Shown in pieces: positions 11,914-25,509 of a stretch of DNA of 64,000 nt (its first letter is position 1; every line of letters starts with the position of its first letter). Under the pieces are notes generated by a model. It had not been told where the DNA came from. It searched no databases and saw nothing but the letters and a program-made list of their open reading frames with translations. The position numbers were made by a program, and so were the translations under genes. The DNA is from Rhynchospora pubera (Eukaryota; Streptophyta; Magnoliopsida; Poales; Cyperaceae): assembly GCA_028095005.1 (NCBI GenBank), contig CM051460.1:23421501-23485500 (forward strand), written 5' to 3'.

Positions 11914-14900
11914 GTATTGGCGTCTCTTTGCATAACGTGCTCAAGCAGTTTAGCTGATATCGAATGGAGGGCACTTTCTATCTGATTGCTGATTAGACTG
12001 CAGTGGTCATGATCATCATGACATTATGCGGTCTTCACGTGAAACAACACATGTGTACACACAAATACACATGTTTTTAATTATTTTTAGAGGGGTAAGG
12101 ACTGGCATCTGAAAGATGTCAAATTCTATCGATGTTTTCTATTTATTCTGCACCCTAATTCTATCAAACGAACCCATATTCTCCCTATAAAAATTCCCTA
12201 TGATTTAAAGCACCCCTTGTACCTTGTGGAATATAAACCTGTTCCAATATGGAACCACCGCTGTCACTGACCAGGACACTTTGAGTGAAATATTAAATGC
12301 TCTAAAATTATTATCCTTTTTTTTTTGTTGTTGTAGATATTAATGCCAGTGTTTCCTGGTCAGCTTCGATACATTCGTAAAAACATGTTTCATGCTGTTT
12401 ATTTGTTGGATCCAGCCACAGAGTGTGGTGCTGAGGTATGTCATTTTCTATCTTGATTTATTTTAAGTTGCCTTCTGAGGAATTTATATTCTGTAACTGT
12501 GTTAATTACATCTCCTTGAATTCTTTTCAGGCTATTGATGCAATTTTGTCAATGTACGAGAACAGTGTGCCTGTGAGGTTTGGATTGTTACTTTACTCAT
12601 CTAAACTTGTTAAGGCTATTGAAGAAAATGATGGCATGCTTCCTTCAACCTCAATGAATGATGAAACAGATACCTCAACTCTGGTAACTTGTTAATTTAC
12701 TAGTATTATATATGTGCTTTCATTATATAGACATAGAATTTATTAAAAACAATATATACAAAACATTAAGATCATTCCTCAATAATTTGCTTAGAGGAAG
12801 AACTGATGAAAAATCATTATGAACAGCAAAATAGAAAGATGAAATACTAGAACTGACTATTTTGGAGGTTCTTTTGAATTATTATTCTTTTTACTTGCTT
12901 ATGAATCGTAGCTGTGATGTATGATGGATTGATCTTACTTGTGATGTTGTTTTGCAGATGATTCGTCTTTTCCTTTACATCAAGCAAACATATACAACTC
13001 AACTGGCTTTTGAGTTTCTAAGCAATGTAAGATGCCTTTTCAAATTAACCTTGTTATTAAATATTTAAGTTTTCATAGGATTCAGGCCATTTTTTCTAAT
13101 GTGTTTACCTTATTTATTTATTTTCAATTGTGATTTTGCCGTATTATTTGTAGGTAAACAAGGCAAGAGGTGATTTTGGTGAGGAGCCGGTTGAAGCTCA
13201 TCGTGTAGAAGAAGCTTTTGTAGATACTGTAATGTAAGTTTCTCTGAATGACTTTCACTTGTCAGGAATCACTTTATTATAGCTGGTTTTTGATACTATA
13301 CCAATCATGTCCATAATGAGAAACAGGATTGGATAATCCTTAACCCAGTCCGACAGGTGCTGGAGCCTGCTTTTATAAGACTTGACTTTCCATGTTAATG
13401 GTCAGTTCTGGGTCAGATATTCTTGACCTGACCTGACCTGACACAACTTATAGGACTTGTTGTCTTGTTGTATAAACCTAGAACAAAAACTAAGACCTAT
13501 GTCCTCATCTGTGGGCTAAAATTAAGACCTAAAACCTAGAACACCACTCTTAAACCTTATTTCCTAGAACCTGGCTCTGATACATGGATCGCTAGCTTCC
13601 ACATGCTCCTATCCGCAGCAACTCATTTGGTACATTCCATTCTTCCAACCTGGTAAATATTATCCTCTTCTAGAACAGCAGAACCTGATTAGTTGCTCAG
13701 TCCCACTACTGGAATTGTGCAGGACCATACTGGTTGGGTTTATTTTATCCGAGATATGTTCTGTGGTTTAGCCATCGCTGTTTAATGTAAATTGGGAGAA
13801 TTTATATACATAAGTTTCTTTTGATGTAGATCAAGGGCAAAATTACCTCCTCAAGATGTATTACTAAATATACAACGAGAAAACAAGTTCAAGGAAGAGG
13901 CTGCAGAGAGCTCCCTTTTCTCTTTCAAGATTGGCTTGTATAAACTTGGTTGTTCTTTGTTGATGAATGGGCTTGTACGTGAAGCAAGTGAGGTATAATT
14001 TCTAAGTTATCGCTTTGTCTGAGTTTGCATTATTCATGTACATGTGCAATCTGCATTTATATCTGGTGGTCTGGGATTATGTAAAATAGCACGGTGTTAC
14101 CAAACTTCATGTATGTTTGACTTCATAGTTACAGGATAAGTTAATGTCAGATGAGAGCATTTAACAAGAACCAAGAATGTAGGAATTGTTATAGGAAGCT
14201 AGACCCAGGGTTGACGTTTGATGTTAGATGTGAGTATGGCCTTTTAAGCAAGTTTTAGCTTGGTCTTTGTTTGGTTCAAAGCCAGATAACACCAAAAAAC
14301 TCTGTCGCACCTCTAGAGGGAAAAATACCTTATAAGCGATTATTCACCGAATATTATGGAAAAATACCTTATAAGCGATTATTCACCGAATATTATGCTG
14401 TCTTTTTAGTTTTTTTCTTTTTTTTTTTCTTTCTCACTTTGTGTGTGTGTGTGTGTCATCTTTTACATTGTGTTCTGAAAGCTAGTTAATCTATGGCAAA
14501 GAAAAGATTTTTTATGAATTTTTCACATTGGCAATACCACACTAAAAGTAGTATTGACTATGCTCTTTCATCTTTTAATCAGGAGTCTTTGATGAATGCT
14601 ATGAATGAAGAAATGCAAAGGTTACAAGAGCAAGTGTATTATGGCCAAATTGGCTCCCACACAGATATACTTGATAAGTTTCTTTCTGAGAGCGGTTATA
14701 AACGCTATAATCCTGCTGTAAGCCACAACCTTTGTGGGCACTCTCTACTTGATGAAAATTTATATCTTGTCATTCGAAACTTTTTAAATAACAAATTTTC
14801 CTCTTGTACAACTGGAAAAATGTAAATAGATCCTCCAAATAGTGTTTCTTCTTTCTTATTTTACCTGTTATTTTGTTGGGTTAAAACATAGCCAACTTTT

Positions 14901-17900
14901 CTCCTTTTGGTACCAGAAAAATGTAGAGAAATTAGGTTCCCTAAAGCTGGTTTCTGTTGGAATTTGGTCAGCAGAGCAATATATATATGAGACTCCCTTT
15001 TTTGGCTGCAAATTTTGATGTTCCCGGGTTTTCAAGATAAACAGAAATTCAACATTTCTTACTTGGTGATGTAATTTATTTAATATATCCTTTTTGTTAG
15101 ATCATTGGTGATGGCAAGGGGGCGAAAAAATATGTATCACTTTTTGCTTCATATCTAAACAAAGAATCTATAGTTCATGAGATCAGCTTCTTACACACCC
15201 CTGGAAGTAAGTCCATTTGAGAAACTCTATTTGTGCCCTTCTGTATAATTGCTATTTTTTTCTTTACTTTCTGTGTAATTAATCATGGTCATGTTATGTA
15301 TGTATTGGTCATTAACAGCTTCAACTTTGTACCACATAATTAGCGGGCCTGGTACAACTGGCCATTTTCTACTTTTTTGTGCTTTATTATTTCTACATTC
15401 CCTCTAGTTGACAGCTCTAACAGTCTGTACACTGTACAGACTAGTACTTCGTCCTAGTTTTTTTTTTTCATTCCTTTTTTAAAATAGGAAATTAGGAACT
15501 GATGAAATCTGTGTTCATTTTCAGCTGAAGATGATATAAAGCCGATGACTCATCTTCTCGCAATTAATATATTTTCAAGGACTGGCTTCAAATTATTGCA
15601 TGGGGGATTACTGTACTTGGTAAAGGATGCTCATTTTTCAGAGTTAACTTTATCATAATTTTTTCCATTCTTGACATGGGTTAACCAGTTTCTTCTGGAA
15701 TTATGCAGAAAAAAGGATCTCAAAGAGCCCGGTTAAGTTTGCTACTTTATGCCAACATCGACTCTTCATCGTCAGCTTTACTTCTAGAAGTATTTGACAA
15801 GACTATAGCTTCTTTCAGGTATAAAAATAAAAAAAATGCAAGCATTAAAATATTGGGAAGGGATATATTTGACATCTGCGGCAACTAAGAAAACAGTTAT
15901 TGAAATTAATAAAAAAAATTGTACATTTGTTCTCTATAGTTTTAATTGGTTGTGTGTAAAATTTGATGCAATTTTGAGACTCGTTTCGCTGTTGATCAAC
16001 TTTTCTAACTCTTGATGGATGATTAATCATCTATTTTGAAATTGCGAATTTGATACACTATATATCTAAACTATAACTAAGATATCTATAATTTTACTTT
16101 TTAAATTTTGTTTACTATTTGTGACATTTGTCAAACATGAGACATTACACAGTTTAAAGCAATAACAAAACTATATAAAGAGTGTGAAGGTATATTGAAC
16201 TGATTTTTCACTGTTTTTCATCTGATTGGTAAATGATTTTTGTATCATTGAAGCAACAAGGAGAAAGTGCTGGAATTCTTGAGAGAACTTTGCTTGTTTT
16301 ATGAAGGCCAAAATATTCCATCAGATTCTGCTTTGTTGGAAAAGATCTATCAACTAGCCGGTGAAAATGACTTGCCAATAGATTTTTACAAAGAAACTTT
16401 ATCAAGTTTTTCTCTTGAGAAGGTTCAGCAAAGAACTAGCAAGGTGCATCTACTGTTGCATTTGTTATTCCTTTCGGTTCTTTTTTTTTTAAAAAAAAAT
16501 TGTGTTATATGTAGAGACCAAAAAACAAACTTTATAGTATTAAAATTTAACAAAAGAGGATCTTAAGAAAAAATCTGAAACATGTATGATACAATATTTG
16601 TGGAGTCTCTGTAATATGTAATGTCCTTATTTGAAGGTGGTAAAGTGTTTGAGATCTGTATCTTGACAGATTTGTGGAACTTCTGCTTGTTTCTATTTGA
16701 TGTTCACTATAAAGCAAATTTTGGTTTGGGTTTATGTCATTTTGACTGTTATTCTAACTCTTTCTTTCTTCCTTTTGTTATAGGTGTCAAAATTTTTATT
16801 TGATGAGTTGGGCCTTGGATATGGTGCTAATGCTGTCGTTACAAATGGACGAGTAGGCATTATCCTAAACCTGATGTATCTCCTTTTCTTTTCTTTTTTT
16901 TAATGTTATTTTACTTCTCACATTTGTTTTCCTTCCATTTTATCTTGTAGATATTCACTTTGAGTGAAGGAACCTCCTTTTTAGGTGATGATTTATATCT
17001 CCTTGAGACTGTGGAGTTCGATACGAAGGTGAAACACATATTTGAGATAATTGAAGGGGTAGAGAAATGGGCTGATGTTGACCCTGATGAATTAACAAGG
17101 TAAAGTAGCTACTATGTTAGCCAAGCGTGCTATTGTAAATGCGTATTAGCATTAGATAGGGTGCTTTGCAGGTTTGAGCTTTGTATTAAACCTCGACTGA
17201 GACTTGATTGTTCAAACTTTCAAAATCTGAAAGAAATACAACATGAACCAAGTTGATGATCTGGCTGTTTGTGGTATCAGTGGATTTGCTCAATTCAATT
17301 TCTCTTTCTCCAGCTAACTAAACTCCATTGTTTTATTTATTTATTTATTTTTTTTATTTTTGAAAACTAACTCCAACTTGTTTGGGACAAAAGGCTTACC
17401 TGTGTTTTGAAAACTAACTCCATGAAATTGTTGTTCATCTGAAGTTATGACAGATCTTTTTCTACTTTGATTATGCAGTCAGTTCTATAGTGATCTTGTC
17501 ATGCTGGTTTCCTCTTCTATGTCTATTCGTGAAAGGAGTTCTGAAAGAGCCCATTTTGAAGTCTTAAATGCTGACCACAGGTATCCAACGTTGGAAATGC
17601 ATGGGTAAAGTTATCATCACAATTACTTTTTCTGAATAATTATTTAACCTTTTTCATGTTTTTCTTGCTTTTTTGTTTTTTTCTATTTCAGTGCCGTGAT
17701 TTTGCAAAATGAGAACTCAACAATCCATATAGATGCTGTGATAGATCCATTGAGTCCTTCTGGGCAAAAACTTACGCCTCTTCTTCGTGTTTTGCAGAGA
17801 CAAATTCAACCTAGCATGAGAATTGTTCTTAATCCAGTTGTAAGTTCCCACCTTTTATTTTTTCAGTGGCTAGGTGAGGGGCATTGTGGATGTCAGTTGC

Positions 17901-20900
17901 ATGTAGCAATGGTAAAACTTGCTGCTAGCAGTGGGTTTTTCACACAGAACTTCTATAGAAAGGCCAAATGTGAACCTTGTTTTTGTTTCAGTCTACAAGT
18001 AAAGGAATTTGCATCTTCCTGAGAAACAGTTTTTTAAACCAACTTTAGAAATGAAGGTTCATTACTTTTGGTGATTTACTTTCCTATTTTGCAGAGTTCC
18101 CTTGGTGATATTCCCCTGAAGAATTACTACAGATTTGTTCTCCCCTCCATTGTAACAATCTTTACTCGTACTTTGGTATATATAATTGAAACTAATGTCT
18201 TCGTATCTAACTACTATTTACATTCATAGGATGATTTTAGCTCCGTTGATTATTCAGTACATGGATCAAAGGCATTCTTCTCAAATATGCCTCTTTCCAA
18301 GACATTAACAATGAATATTGATGTGCCTGAGCCATGGCTTGTTGAGCCTGTTGTTGCAGAGTAAGTATTTTGTTGTTGCATGGTTCTAACTATTTTGGTT
18401 TATCATAGGCCTGCTACTGAGACTTTCGTGGTAAAAAAGAGTATTGTATTGTTGAAACTTAAATGTTTTTCTGGAAATCTCCTTTTCTCAGACACGACTT
18501 GGATAACATGTTATTGGAAAATTTGGGTGACACACGTACGTTGCAAGCTGTATTTGAGCTGGAAGCACTTCTTTTAACAGGTTCCTTTATTACTTAGTTC
18601 ATCAGACCTTTTTTTTTGAAGTGCTAGTCTGGCTCTCTGGTTGCATAAGCAATCAGAATATTGTTGCATTACATATTGTCCTAGCAGTATCTTTTCTTTC
18701 CTTTTCATTATGTCACTGTTGATGTTTTTTATTCTCATGCTAAACGAAAAGCAATTAGTGTCGCTTACTGTCTGGACCATCTTTTGGTGTCTATATGCTA
18801 CTCGTTCTTTGTCAATTTGTTGGGGTTGTTTCTTTGGAAGAACTGTGGAATTGAAGGTAAAAGGAGTGTAATTTAGTTGAAGTTGAAGAATAACCAATGC
18901 TTATTGCACTACTGAACGATAACTAGGACCAAGTGGGGTAAATTGTTGGCTGTTTACTTGAGGTTATTTTGTTGCATTTTCTTTTTCTTGAGAGAAGCAA
19001 CTATAAGCAAACATTTTACACTCATTTCTAAGTAATACCTTCTCAAAAAGTATCTTAAGAGTAGTGTAAAAGGCATTCACATGGAAATATGTTAGACGCC
19101 AGAATCCCTGATAGATTGATCACTATTGGAAGAAACAAGAACAAAAATGAATATTATAAAATTGTAGTTGATCTTTCCATCTTAAACCCAGTTATCCCCA
19201 CTTTTGCATCTTCTGTGTCATTACAACATCCTTAGGTTCACATCACAACCACTCTTCCCATTTCTCGTACGATCAAATTTCAAGTTTGATGAGAATTTTA
19301 TTTAAAAGGACACAATAAAACAAGAATCTGGCTGTTTATGATGATTATAAAAGATTAGTCATCACTTTGTAATTGTAGAATCAGGTACTTCAATTCCATA
19401 AGGGAATAATTTCCTCATTCCTGGAAAGTATCTCTTTTATTATATCTTCCTGTAGTTTGATTTCCACCTGTTGAGTTACACATTAAAGCAGACAATATTT
19501 CTAAGTGATCAAGGGCCACAAGCATCAAATTAATGCTACAGTGTCAAAATTGACGGAATCATTGTTATTCAGTGTTCTAATATTGAAGTTGATATTACAG
19601 GGAAATATGGTATTTTTCATCCAATCGTAATATTTGTTTGCATCAGGTCATTGTTCGGAGAAAGGAAGGGAACCACCACGTGGGCTTCAGTTAATACTTG
19701 GCACTAAACAAAGACCCCACTTGGTTGACACACTTGTCATGGCCAATTTGGGTTACTGGCAAATGAAGGTTTCTCCTGGCGTTTGGTTCCTGCAGCTGGC
19801 GCCAGGCCGGAGCTCAGAGCTGTACCGGTTCAGGGAAACTGGAGGTATGAATCATACATATCCCTCCTCAAAGTTGGTAGCCATAGATGGACTCAGAGGT
19901 AAGATCCTTCACATGGAGGTGGAGAAAAAGAGAGGCAAGGAGCAGGAGGATCTATTGAATTCTTCTGATGACAATCAACCTCAGGAGAAAAAGGTAAATG
20001 CTTTTTTAGATGGAATTATATGAATGCCCCGGATGAACATTGGGAGCCCTCATTTTCACCTTTATTTAGAATGTAATGTTCCTCTACCCTCATCTTTCCA
20101 AATGTTGACAAATTACAAATATATATTGTAATTCTTGCTTTATGATGTTTCAAGATCTTGTCAAAATTTTGTTGTTTTATTTTTATTTTTTCAGAGTGCA
20201 AAGCTATAGTTTTGGTGATAAGTTTGTATGTCTGTTATTTTTATAGGAAAACCGAAATGGTTGGAACTCAAATTTATTGAAATGGGCAAGTGGATTAATT
20301 GGCGGTAATGGATCTTCAAAAAAGCAAGCTGAGACTCAAGTGGTAAATTTACTTGTATTTTGTGTGGCATTTGTTTGTTATTGCATTGGAGTTTTGCTAA
20401 TGTACTCCAGGTCATTTCAATCATAATGCGTACAGTCCAAACAACCATTTTTTTTGTTTCCAAATGATTGTTTCAAATTGCTATGTAATATGCATATCAA
20501 AGTCTCATAGGAAACTGAGTTTTATTATTTTTAATATTAGTTTACTATTTAGATTGTTGAAAGATTACTCTAAATTAGTAAAATATAAATATGTATTTAA
20601 CAAAAAATGGACCATACTAAAATATTTCAAACAAATAGTTAAAATTTCTAAATGTAGTAAAACTTGTTTTCCTATGAGTTTTTGAAATTAGATCATCTTA
20701 ACTGTTCCAATACGAAAAAGCATTTTTGTAACCGCAATTGAAATACTTATAGCAAAACTCATTGTAAAGTTAGATTAAATAATTTTTTATGCTATTTTGA
20801 CCTTGTGATCAGGAGAAGGGTGCAAGACATGGAGAGACCATTAATATTTTTTCTGTTGCTTCTGGCCACCTGTATGTTCACGAGTCTCTCTCTCTCAAAT

Positions 20901-23031
20901 AAATAAATAAATAAATGTATATATAATAATTAATAATAAATAAAAAGATAAAAGGAAAGGAAGGGACATAGGAAAGAGATAAAAAAGAAATCAAGTTTTT
21001 TTATGTGGAATGCAACTTTTTATTTTTCTTGTAGGTATGAACGCTTCCTCAAAATTATGATACTTAGTGTCCTTAGAAACACCCAAAGACCTGTGAAGTT
21101 CTGGTTCATAAAAAATTACCTCTCCCCCCAGTTCAAGGTATATAAGAAACTTCATTTGTTAGGATTTTACTCAATGCAACTCTTGTTCTTTATCAAAATT
21201 CATATTTCAATTTCCAAATCTTTCTTAGGATGTCATACCCTATATGGCACAAGAGTATGGGTTTGAGTATGAGCTTGTAACATACAAGTGGCCCACATGG
21301 CTACACAAACAAAAGGAGAAGCAGCGTATCATATGGGCATACAAAATCTTATTTCTTGATGTCATATTTCCTATTTCGCTTAGGAAGGTAAAATAATGTC
21401 CTCTCTGCCTAATGAACTCTGGAACAGAAGTATTGTTATCATCATTATTATTAGCATCCATGGCCTTCTTTTTTGTAGGTGATCTTTGTTGATGCTGATC
21501 AAGTGGTGAGGGCTGATATGGGAGAATTATATGATATGGATTTGAAAGGAAGGCCTCTTGCATACACCCCATTCTGTGACAATAATAAAGATATGGATGG
21601 CTATCGGTTTTGGAAACAGGTTAAGTGTCCTAGCTTTTTTCTGTATTCAAATGAGAAGGATAACAAACACATCTGATTTACTTTTTGTTATCATGTTAAA
21701 AGGGTTTCTGGAAGGACCACTTGCGAGGTAGACCTTACCACATTAGGTATGCCTTCTATGTTTACATCTTTATTCCACTTGCATTAGTCTTTATGTGTTC
21801 ATTTATTTTTGCTTTTGGATGTATGATTTCACAAATATTCTTGTAAGTGTCAGAACACTCCTGCAAAATGGGATTATCCTGCATAGATTTAACAGATATA
21901 ATCATTAGAATATCTCATAATGGGAATATCTCCTCTGTACCCTGTTCTTGAAAATGCAAAAAAGGTTCCATAAGTTTCTTCTTCATTCTTTGTCTCTGCA
22001 CATCTTGTGAAGGAGTTTAAATTTGGATGTCTTCATAAAAACCAGGGCAAAAGGTAATTATGGTTACGAAATACCTTTTGCGTTCTGGGGCTCTACATGA
22101 TAGTTGTTGTTTCTTAGGGTTGATACGAGAGATTATTTTTATTAGGGAATTTATTCATTTAATTTGTTCATCTTTGTGATCAGTGCCTTATACGTCGTTG
22201 ATCTGGTTAAATTTCGACAAACAGCAGCTGGAGATACCTTAAGAGTATACTATGAAAATCTTAGCAAGGACCCCAACAGTCTTTCCAATCTTGATCAGGT
22301 AAGCATTTACTATTGCAAATCCTACAAGCTGTGAAGTTTAGCCTCATATTGATTTGTGTACTTTTGGCGTGATTTCTATTAATCAGGATCTGCCAAATTA
22401 TGCACAACACAATGTACCAATTTTCTCTCTCCCACAAGAATGGCTTTGGTGTGAGTCTTGGTGTGGTAATGCAACAAAGGCGAAAGCTAAAACCATTGAC
22501 TTATGCAACAACCCCATGACAAAGGAGCCTAAGCTACAGGTACTTTTTATACTTTTATACTCGTTACACATCTCACTTTTGTTAAGGGTTGTGATATCTC
22601 AATATCGGCCACCTATGCTGTTGTACCACAGGAGTTATCTTAATTTCCTTGTTTCCAATATATATATACATATGTTTTTTAAGTTTCAGTTGTGGGTTAT
22701 GCTTGTGTTGTTCAGTGATTTAAGAATCACATTAGGGCCAAAAAGATGATAAGATATCATAAATTGTCATGCACTATGCAGATTATGTACTGGTCTATTG
22801 CTTGTACTTGTGGGTCACTAACACTCTCTCTGTGCCTGTGTGTGTGCTTGTGTTTCTCAGGGTGCAAGGAGAATTGTGTCAGAGTGGGTGGATCTGGACA
22901 CGGAGGCAAGACAATTCACAGGAAGAATTATAGGGGAGCAGCTGGAGACCAGGGATTCATCTGCTCCTTCAACCCCAACCTTTTCAGAAGCACCATCAGA
23001 TGAGAAAGCTCAGGAGCATGATGAATTATGA
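4876..23031 (+). CDS. UGGT: UDP-glucose:glycoprotein glucosyltransferase (37 exons)
   Basis: UGGT re-glucosylates N-glycans of misfolded glycoproteins in the ER lumen so that calnexin/calreticulin rebinds them; the Arabidopsis orthologue is EBS1. I could chain 37 exons with consistent phases: 4876-5051, 5165-5578, 5771-5924, 6220-6391, 6766-6839, 7112-7214, 7299-7411, 7505-7620, 8043-8100, 8512-8664, 12337-12435, 12531-12683, 12958-13026, 13154-13233, 13830-13992, 14583-14717, 15101-15206, 15525-15619, 15709-15818, 16254-16443, 16784-16852, 16951-17099, 17479-17580, 17692-17839, 18095-18151, 18230-18360, 18492-18580, 19647-19993, 20247-20342, 20813-20871, 21035-21137, 21229-21387, 21479-21619, 21703-21746, 22184-22298, 22387-22539, 22861-23031. 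They give 1621 aa, the usual plant length. Residues 1-33 are a signal peptide. The long middle part is the thioredoxin-like/beta-sandwich folding sensor. The GT24 catalytic domain starts near residue 1308, with the metal-binding DxD as FVDADQ (D1419, D1421). The protein ends in HDEL, the ER retrieval signal. All splice sites used are GT..AG. No break is seen, so the gene looks functional. Intron 10 (8665-12336) is swollen by MITEs. Confidence 0.95.
9001..9066 (+). repeat. (ATATAC)n/(AT)n microsatellite
   Basis: An ATATAC array running into pure AT, inside UGGT intron 10. It forms the left flank of the TIR element at 9067. Frames across it (His/Ile repeats) are not genes. Confidence 0.9.
9067..10553. 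mobile_element. TA-repeat-flanked TIR element, 1.49 kb
   Basis: The left end starts AGAGATGGGCTATTGTCC and the right end, reversed, starts AGAGATTGGCTATTGTCC. The inverted similarity extends for about 100 bp, through TTTGGATAGGA and GAGTTTTCCTAT. Both ends abut TA repeats, as in the rice Micron-type elements that insert into (TA)n. The interior has only short frames and no transposase. It lies in UGGT intron 10. Confidence 0.75.
10554..10596 (+). repeat. (TA)n microsatellite
   Basis: A pure TA tract of about 43 bp between two different MITEs in UGGT intron 10. Confidence 0.9.
10597..10994. mobile_element. MITE family A, copy 1 (TA-flanked, 398 bp)
   Basis: Ends GAGGATGGCTAATGTGCCAT and, reversed, GAGGTGGGATAAAGTGCCAT are inverted repeats, and the whole element folds back on itself around ACGTTATAATTGGAG. 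It is near-identical, same-length and same-oriented to copy 2 at 11481-11878. Both sides are (TA)n. It is non-coding. Confidence 0.8.
11036..11440. mobile_element. MITE family B, foldback, TA-flanked (405 bp)
   Basis: A near-perfect palindrome. It starts GAGTTTTGCTATGGTGAGTT and ends with the reverse complement of the same sequence, and pairing continues through much of the element. TA repeats lie on both sides (10995-11035 and 11441-11462). It is a different family from its neighbours. Confidence 0.85.
11481..11878. mobile_element. MITE family A, copy 2 (TA-flanked, 398 bp)
   Basis: The second copy of the element at 10597-10994, in the same orientation and of the same length, with scattered substitutions. 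A TA/GA tract (11441-11480) precedes it and a TA tract (11879-11909) follows it. Confidence 0.8.
14319..14396 (+). repeat. 39-bp exact tandem duplication in UGGT intron 15
   Basis: Two adjacent identical 39-bp units (14319-14357, 14358-14396), each starting GGAAAAATACCTTATAAGCG. The identity points to a recent slip or duplication. It is intronic with no coding effect. Confidence 0.9.
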
Positions 23032-23480
23032 GTTTAATATTGTAGTTAGATGTATAATTTTTGGGTATGCTGCTCCATTTGTACACTAGCCATAAGCCTG
23101 ACACATTTTTGTATTTTGGGGGGTATATGTAAGGCAGAATGCCTGAGCATTTTAATTTTGTAGCCCTAAGGAGAATTTTGCCAGCACAATTTTTGGATAT
23201 CATAGAATATAGGTATAACTAATTTTCTCTGTTTGTATTGTATCAGAATTTTGTTTCATAGACCAGAAACCTTAATTACAAAACACACTAGAAACATCAC
23301 AAGTCAAGCGACTTTTCCGACATCTACAAAAAGTGATGAATGGAAATTGATATTAAATACAACTGCAAGAGTTTTGCGTCTATTGTAGCACAATACTCTC
23401 AAACATGTCAACTTCACTGTTCAAACAAAGCACCTGACTCGGAAATCATGAGCATATAAAATGCTTGAATATCAACGCTT

Positions 23481-24946
23481 TTAGTTCCAGTCGAGACCAC
23501 CTAACATTATTGAACCCATTCCTTCCCACATATCTTCATCCCAGCCAACCTCTTCATGATCAACTCCCTCTGAGTCTCCATCCCACCGACCCCTTCCATT
23601 CGCATCTAAAAACAAACATAACAGAGAGAAAAAAGGGAAAATGAGGATAAAAAACTATTTAATATTTCCTTCATGAAAAGAATGGGCTATTGGTACGGAG
23701 TATGATAGCTTACAGTGGTTATAGAGAGGTTTTTCTCTGTTATCTTGAGACACCAATTTTTTTCTTTTCAACTTCAGCTGCGGCTTTGGGTCATCACCCA
23801 AAACCAGTAATCTTGGAGTACATTTGTTCGAACTTTCACCTAAAACCCCGAAAGGATCACATAAATATAGGAAAGTGATCATTGTAATTTACTCTAGAGA
23901 TGTTGTAAGAAATTTGCTATCAAAAAATTATGGTAAACCCTTGGCTTCATTTTAATAGCATTATAATTATGAAATGAAAAAATTGATCTACCTGCAAGGC
24001 CACTACAAAATATAAAAAGGCAAATACCAAGAGAACTAATTTAAGTAATCAACATCTGTTTCATAAATTAAGCACCATGCTAATTTTTTTGGAATACAGG
24101 TTTATTTAAAAGCTTCAAAATTTTAATTCAAGGCAAATTAGAAGCAATTACCGAATGGGTTCTTTCGTTTGCCTGAATCAAAGCGAGGTTCAATCTCACT
24201 TTGACTGACTGGTGATTCAGAGTTATCTTGGCCTTCATCTTTCTCTATTCCCAGAAGGTCTTCTCTCACAGCTGAACTATTAAATTGCTTGAATATAGCT
24301 TCACTCAGAACACTGTTACCAGTCTCTTTCTCCTTTTCATCATTTGAGTTGTTTCTTGTAGAAGTAGAACCAATTGATGAAAAAGCATTTTTCTTCACCT
24401 AAAATGATATTCAGTACTTTTTAAGTCAGACCAGTCCTTGCAGTTGTACAGCCTGGTACACACTGTTAGTCTGTTACCATGCATAATCCAACAATGTACT
24501 GAGAAATCATACCTTGATTGCTCCATTACCAAGTTTGGCTAAACCAGAATCCAAGGTCTTAGAGATTGATTGGCTAAGAGGTTTTGGCTGCTTTTCTTCT
24601 TCAAGTGATCTACAAGCATTGTACTCGATAAGAAAACAATCAAGAACAGTGGAATCTTGAAAAATAACATTAGCGAAAGACTTATTCCCACATCATCCCC
24701 ACCCAATTTCACCTCTTTCCTTTTGAGTTTAGTCAAAGTGAAGGATGGCTCGAAAATAACGATGAACTGTTGGGGCAAGCTTTGCCAAACCATATATTTG
24801 GAACTTGGAAGGGTAATCATGAAAAATTACACAGAAGAAAACAATGGCGAGGAAGAGAAATACCTGGGTCTGGGTTTAGAGAGGAAAGACGAGATCGAAA
24901 TCTGACCAAACGGTCTCATATTACTAGCTGAATCCTTTTGCTTCAT
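23481..24946 (-). CDS. 225-aa protein of unknown function with PIP-box-like motif (5 exons)
   Basis: Five exons join in frame on the minus strand: 24864-24946, 24513-24609, 24152-24398, 23714-23839, 23481-23605, all with GT..AG introns, giving 225 aa. I do not recognise the family. Near the N-terminus QISISSFL (residues 15-22) fits the PCNA-interacting pattern Qxx[ILM]xx[FY][FY] except for Leu at the last position. The middle is Ser/Glu-rich and probably disordered. A basic stretch follows (KLKRKK), and then an acidic, Trp-rich C-terminus (EEVGWDEDMWEG) that ends GGLDWN. No signal peptide or membrane segment is seen, so a nuclear or cytosolic protein is likely. The gene converges with UGGT, with stops 449 bp apart. 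The exon model is well supported by phase; the PCNA idea is inference. Confidence 0.75.
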
Positions 24947-25509
24947 TTCGCCTCAGTATTCTCTTCTGAAATTTCGCTTTACATTTCCCAAAAAGTTTCA
25001 CTGAGAAACAGAGAGAGAAGTTCTCCGGCGGGAAAATTGAACAATTCGTCGAAAGTCAGAAAAGCGATGGGAAATTTTTTCCGCACGTGCGAGTGTTAAT
25101 GGGCCGGGCTCTCTAGGCCCAAAATAATTCCCCATCAGTTTTCACTCGATCTAAGTAAAATAATTCCCCATCAGTTTTCTCTGTCGCTGACAGTGGGGTC
25201 TCTATGCTGACCTGGCAGACACTAGGAGCCTCCAGCAAAAACGAAATGTGACGAGCTGAGGCAACACGTCTCCTGCCATGCTCACAAGGTGTTTGATGAA
25301 TTGCCTCTAAGAGCTCAACTTTCGGCGGTTTCATCTTCTCCGATGAGACTAAGTCGTATTTGAATTTTGATCAATTTTTGTTTCCTCCTTTGACCTGTGC
25401 AATTAGGTATATTGCTGTTCAAAGGACATGCTTGCTGTACAAAACGTTAAAGAAGAAAAGAAAAAAAAAACTCATGGCACAAACCCACAGAACCTTAAAC
25501 TGTTATTAC
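24947..25509. other. Upstream region of the 225-aa gene
   Basis: It holds the likely promoter and 5' UTR of the minus-strand gene ending at 24946. A short direct repeat, AATAATTCCCCATCAGTTTT, occurs twice (near 25121 and 25160). No other gene is seen. Confidence 0.45.
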
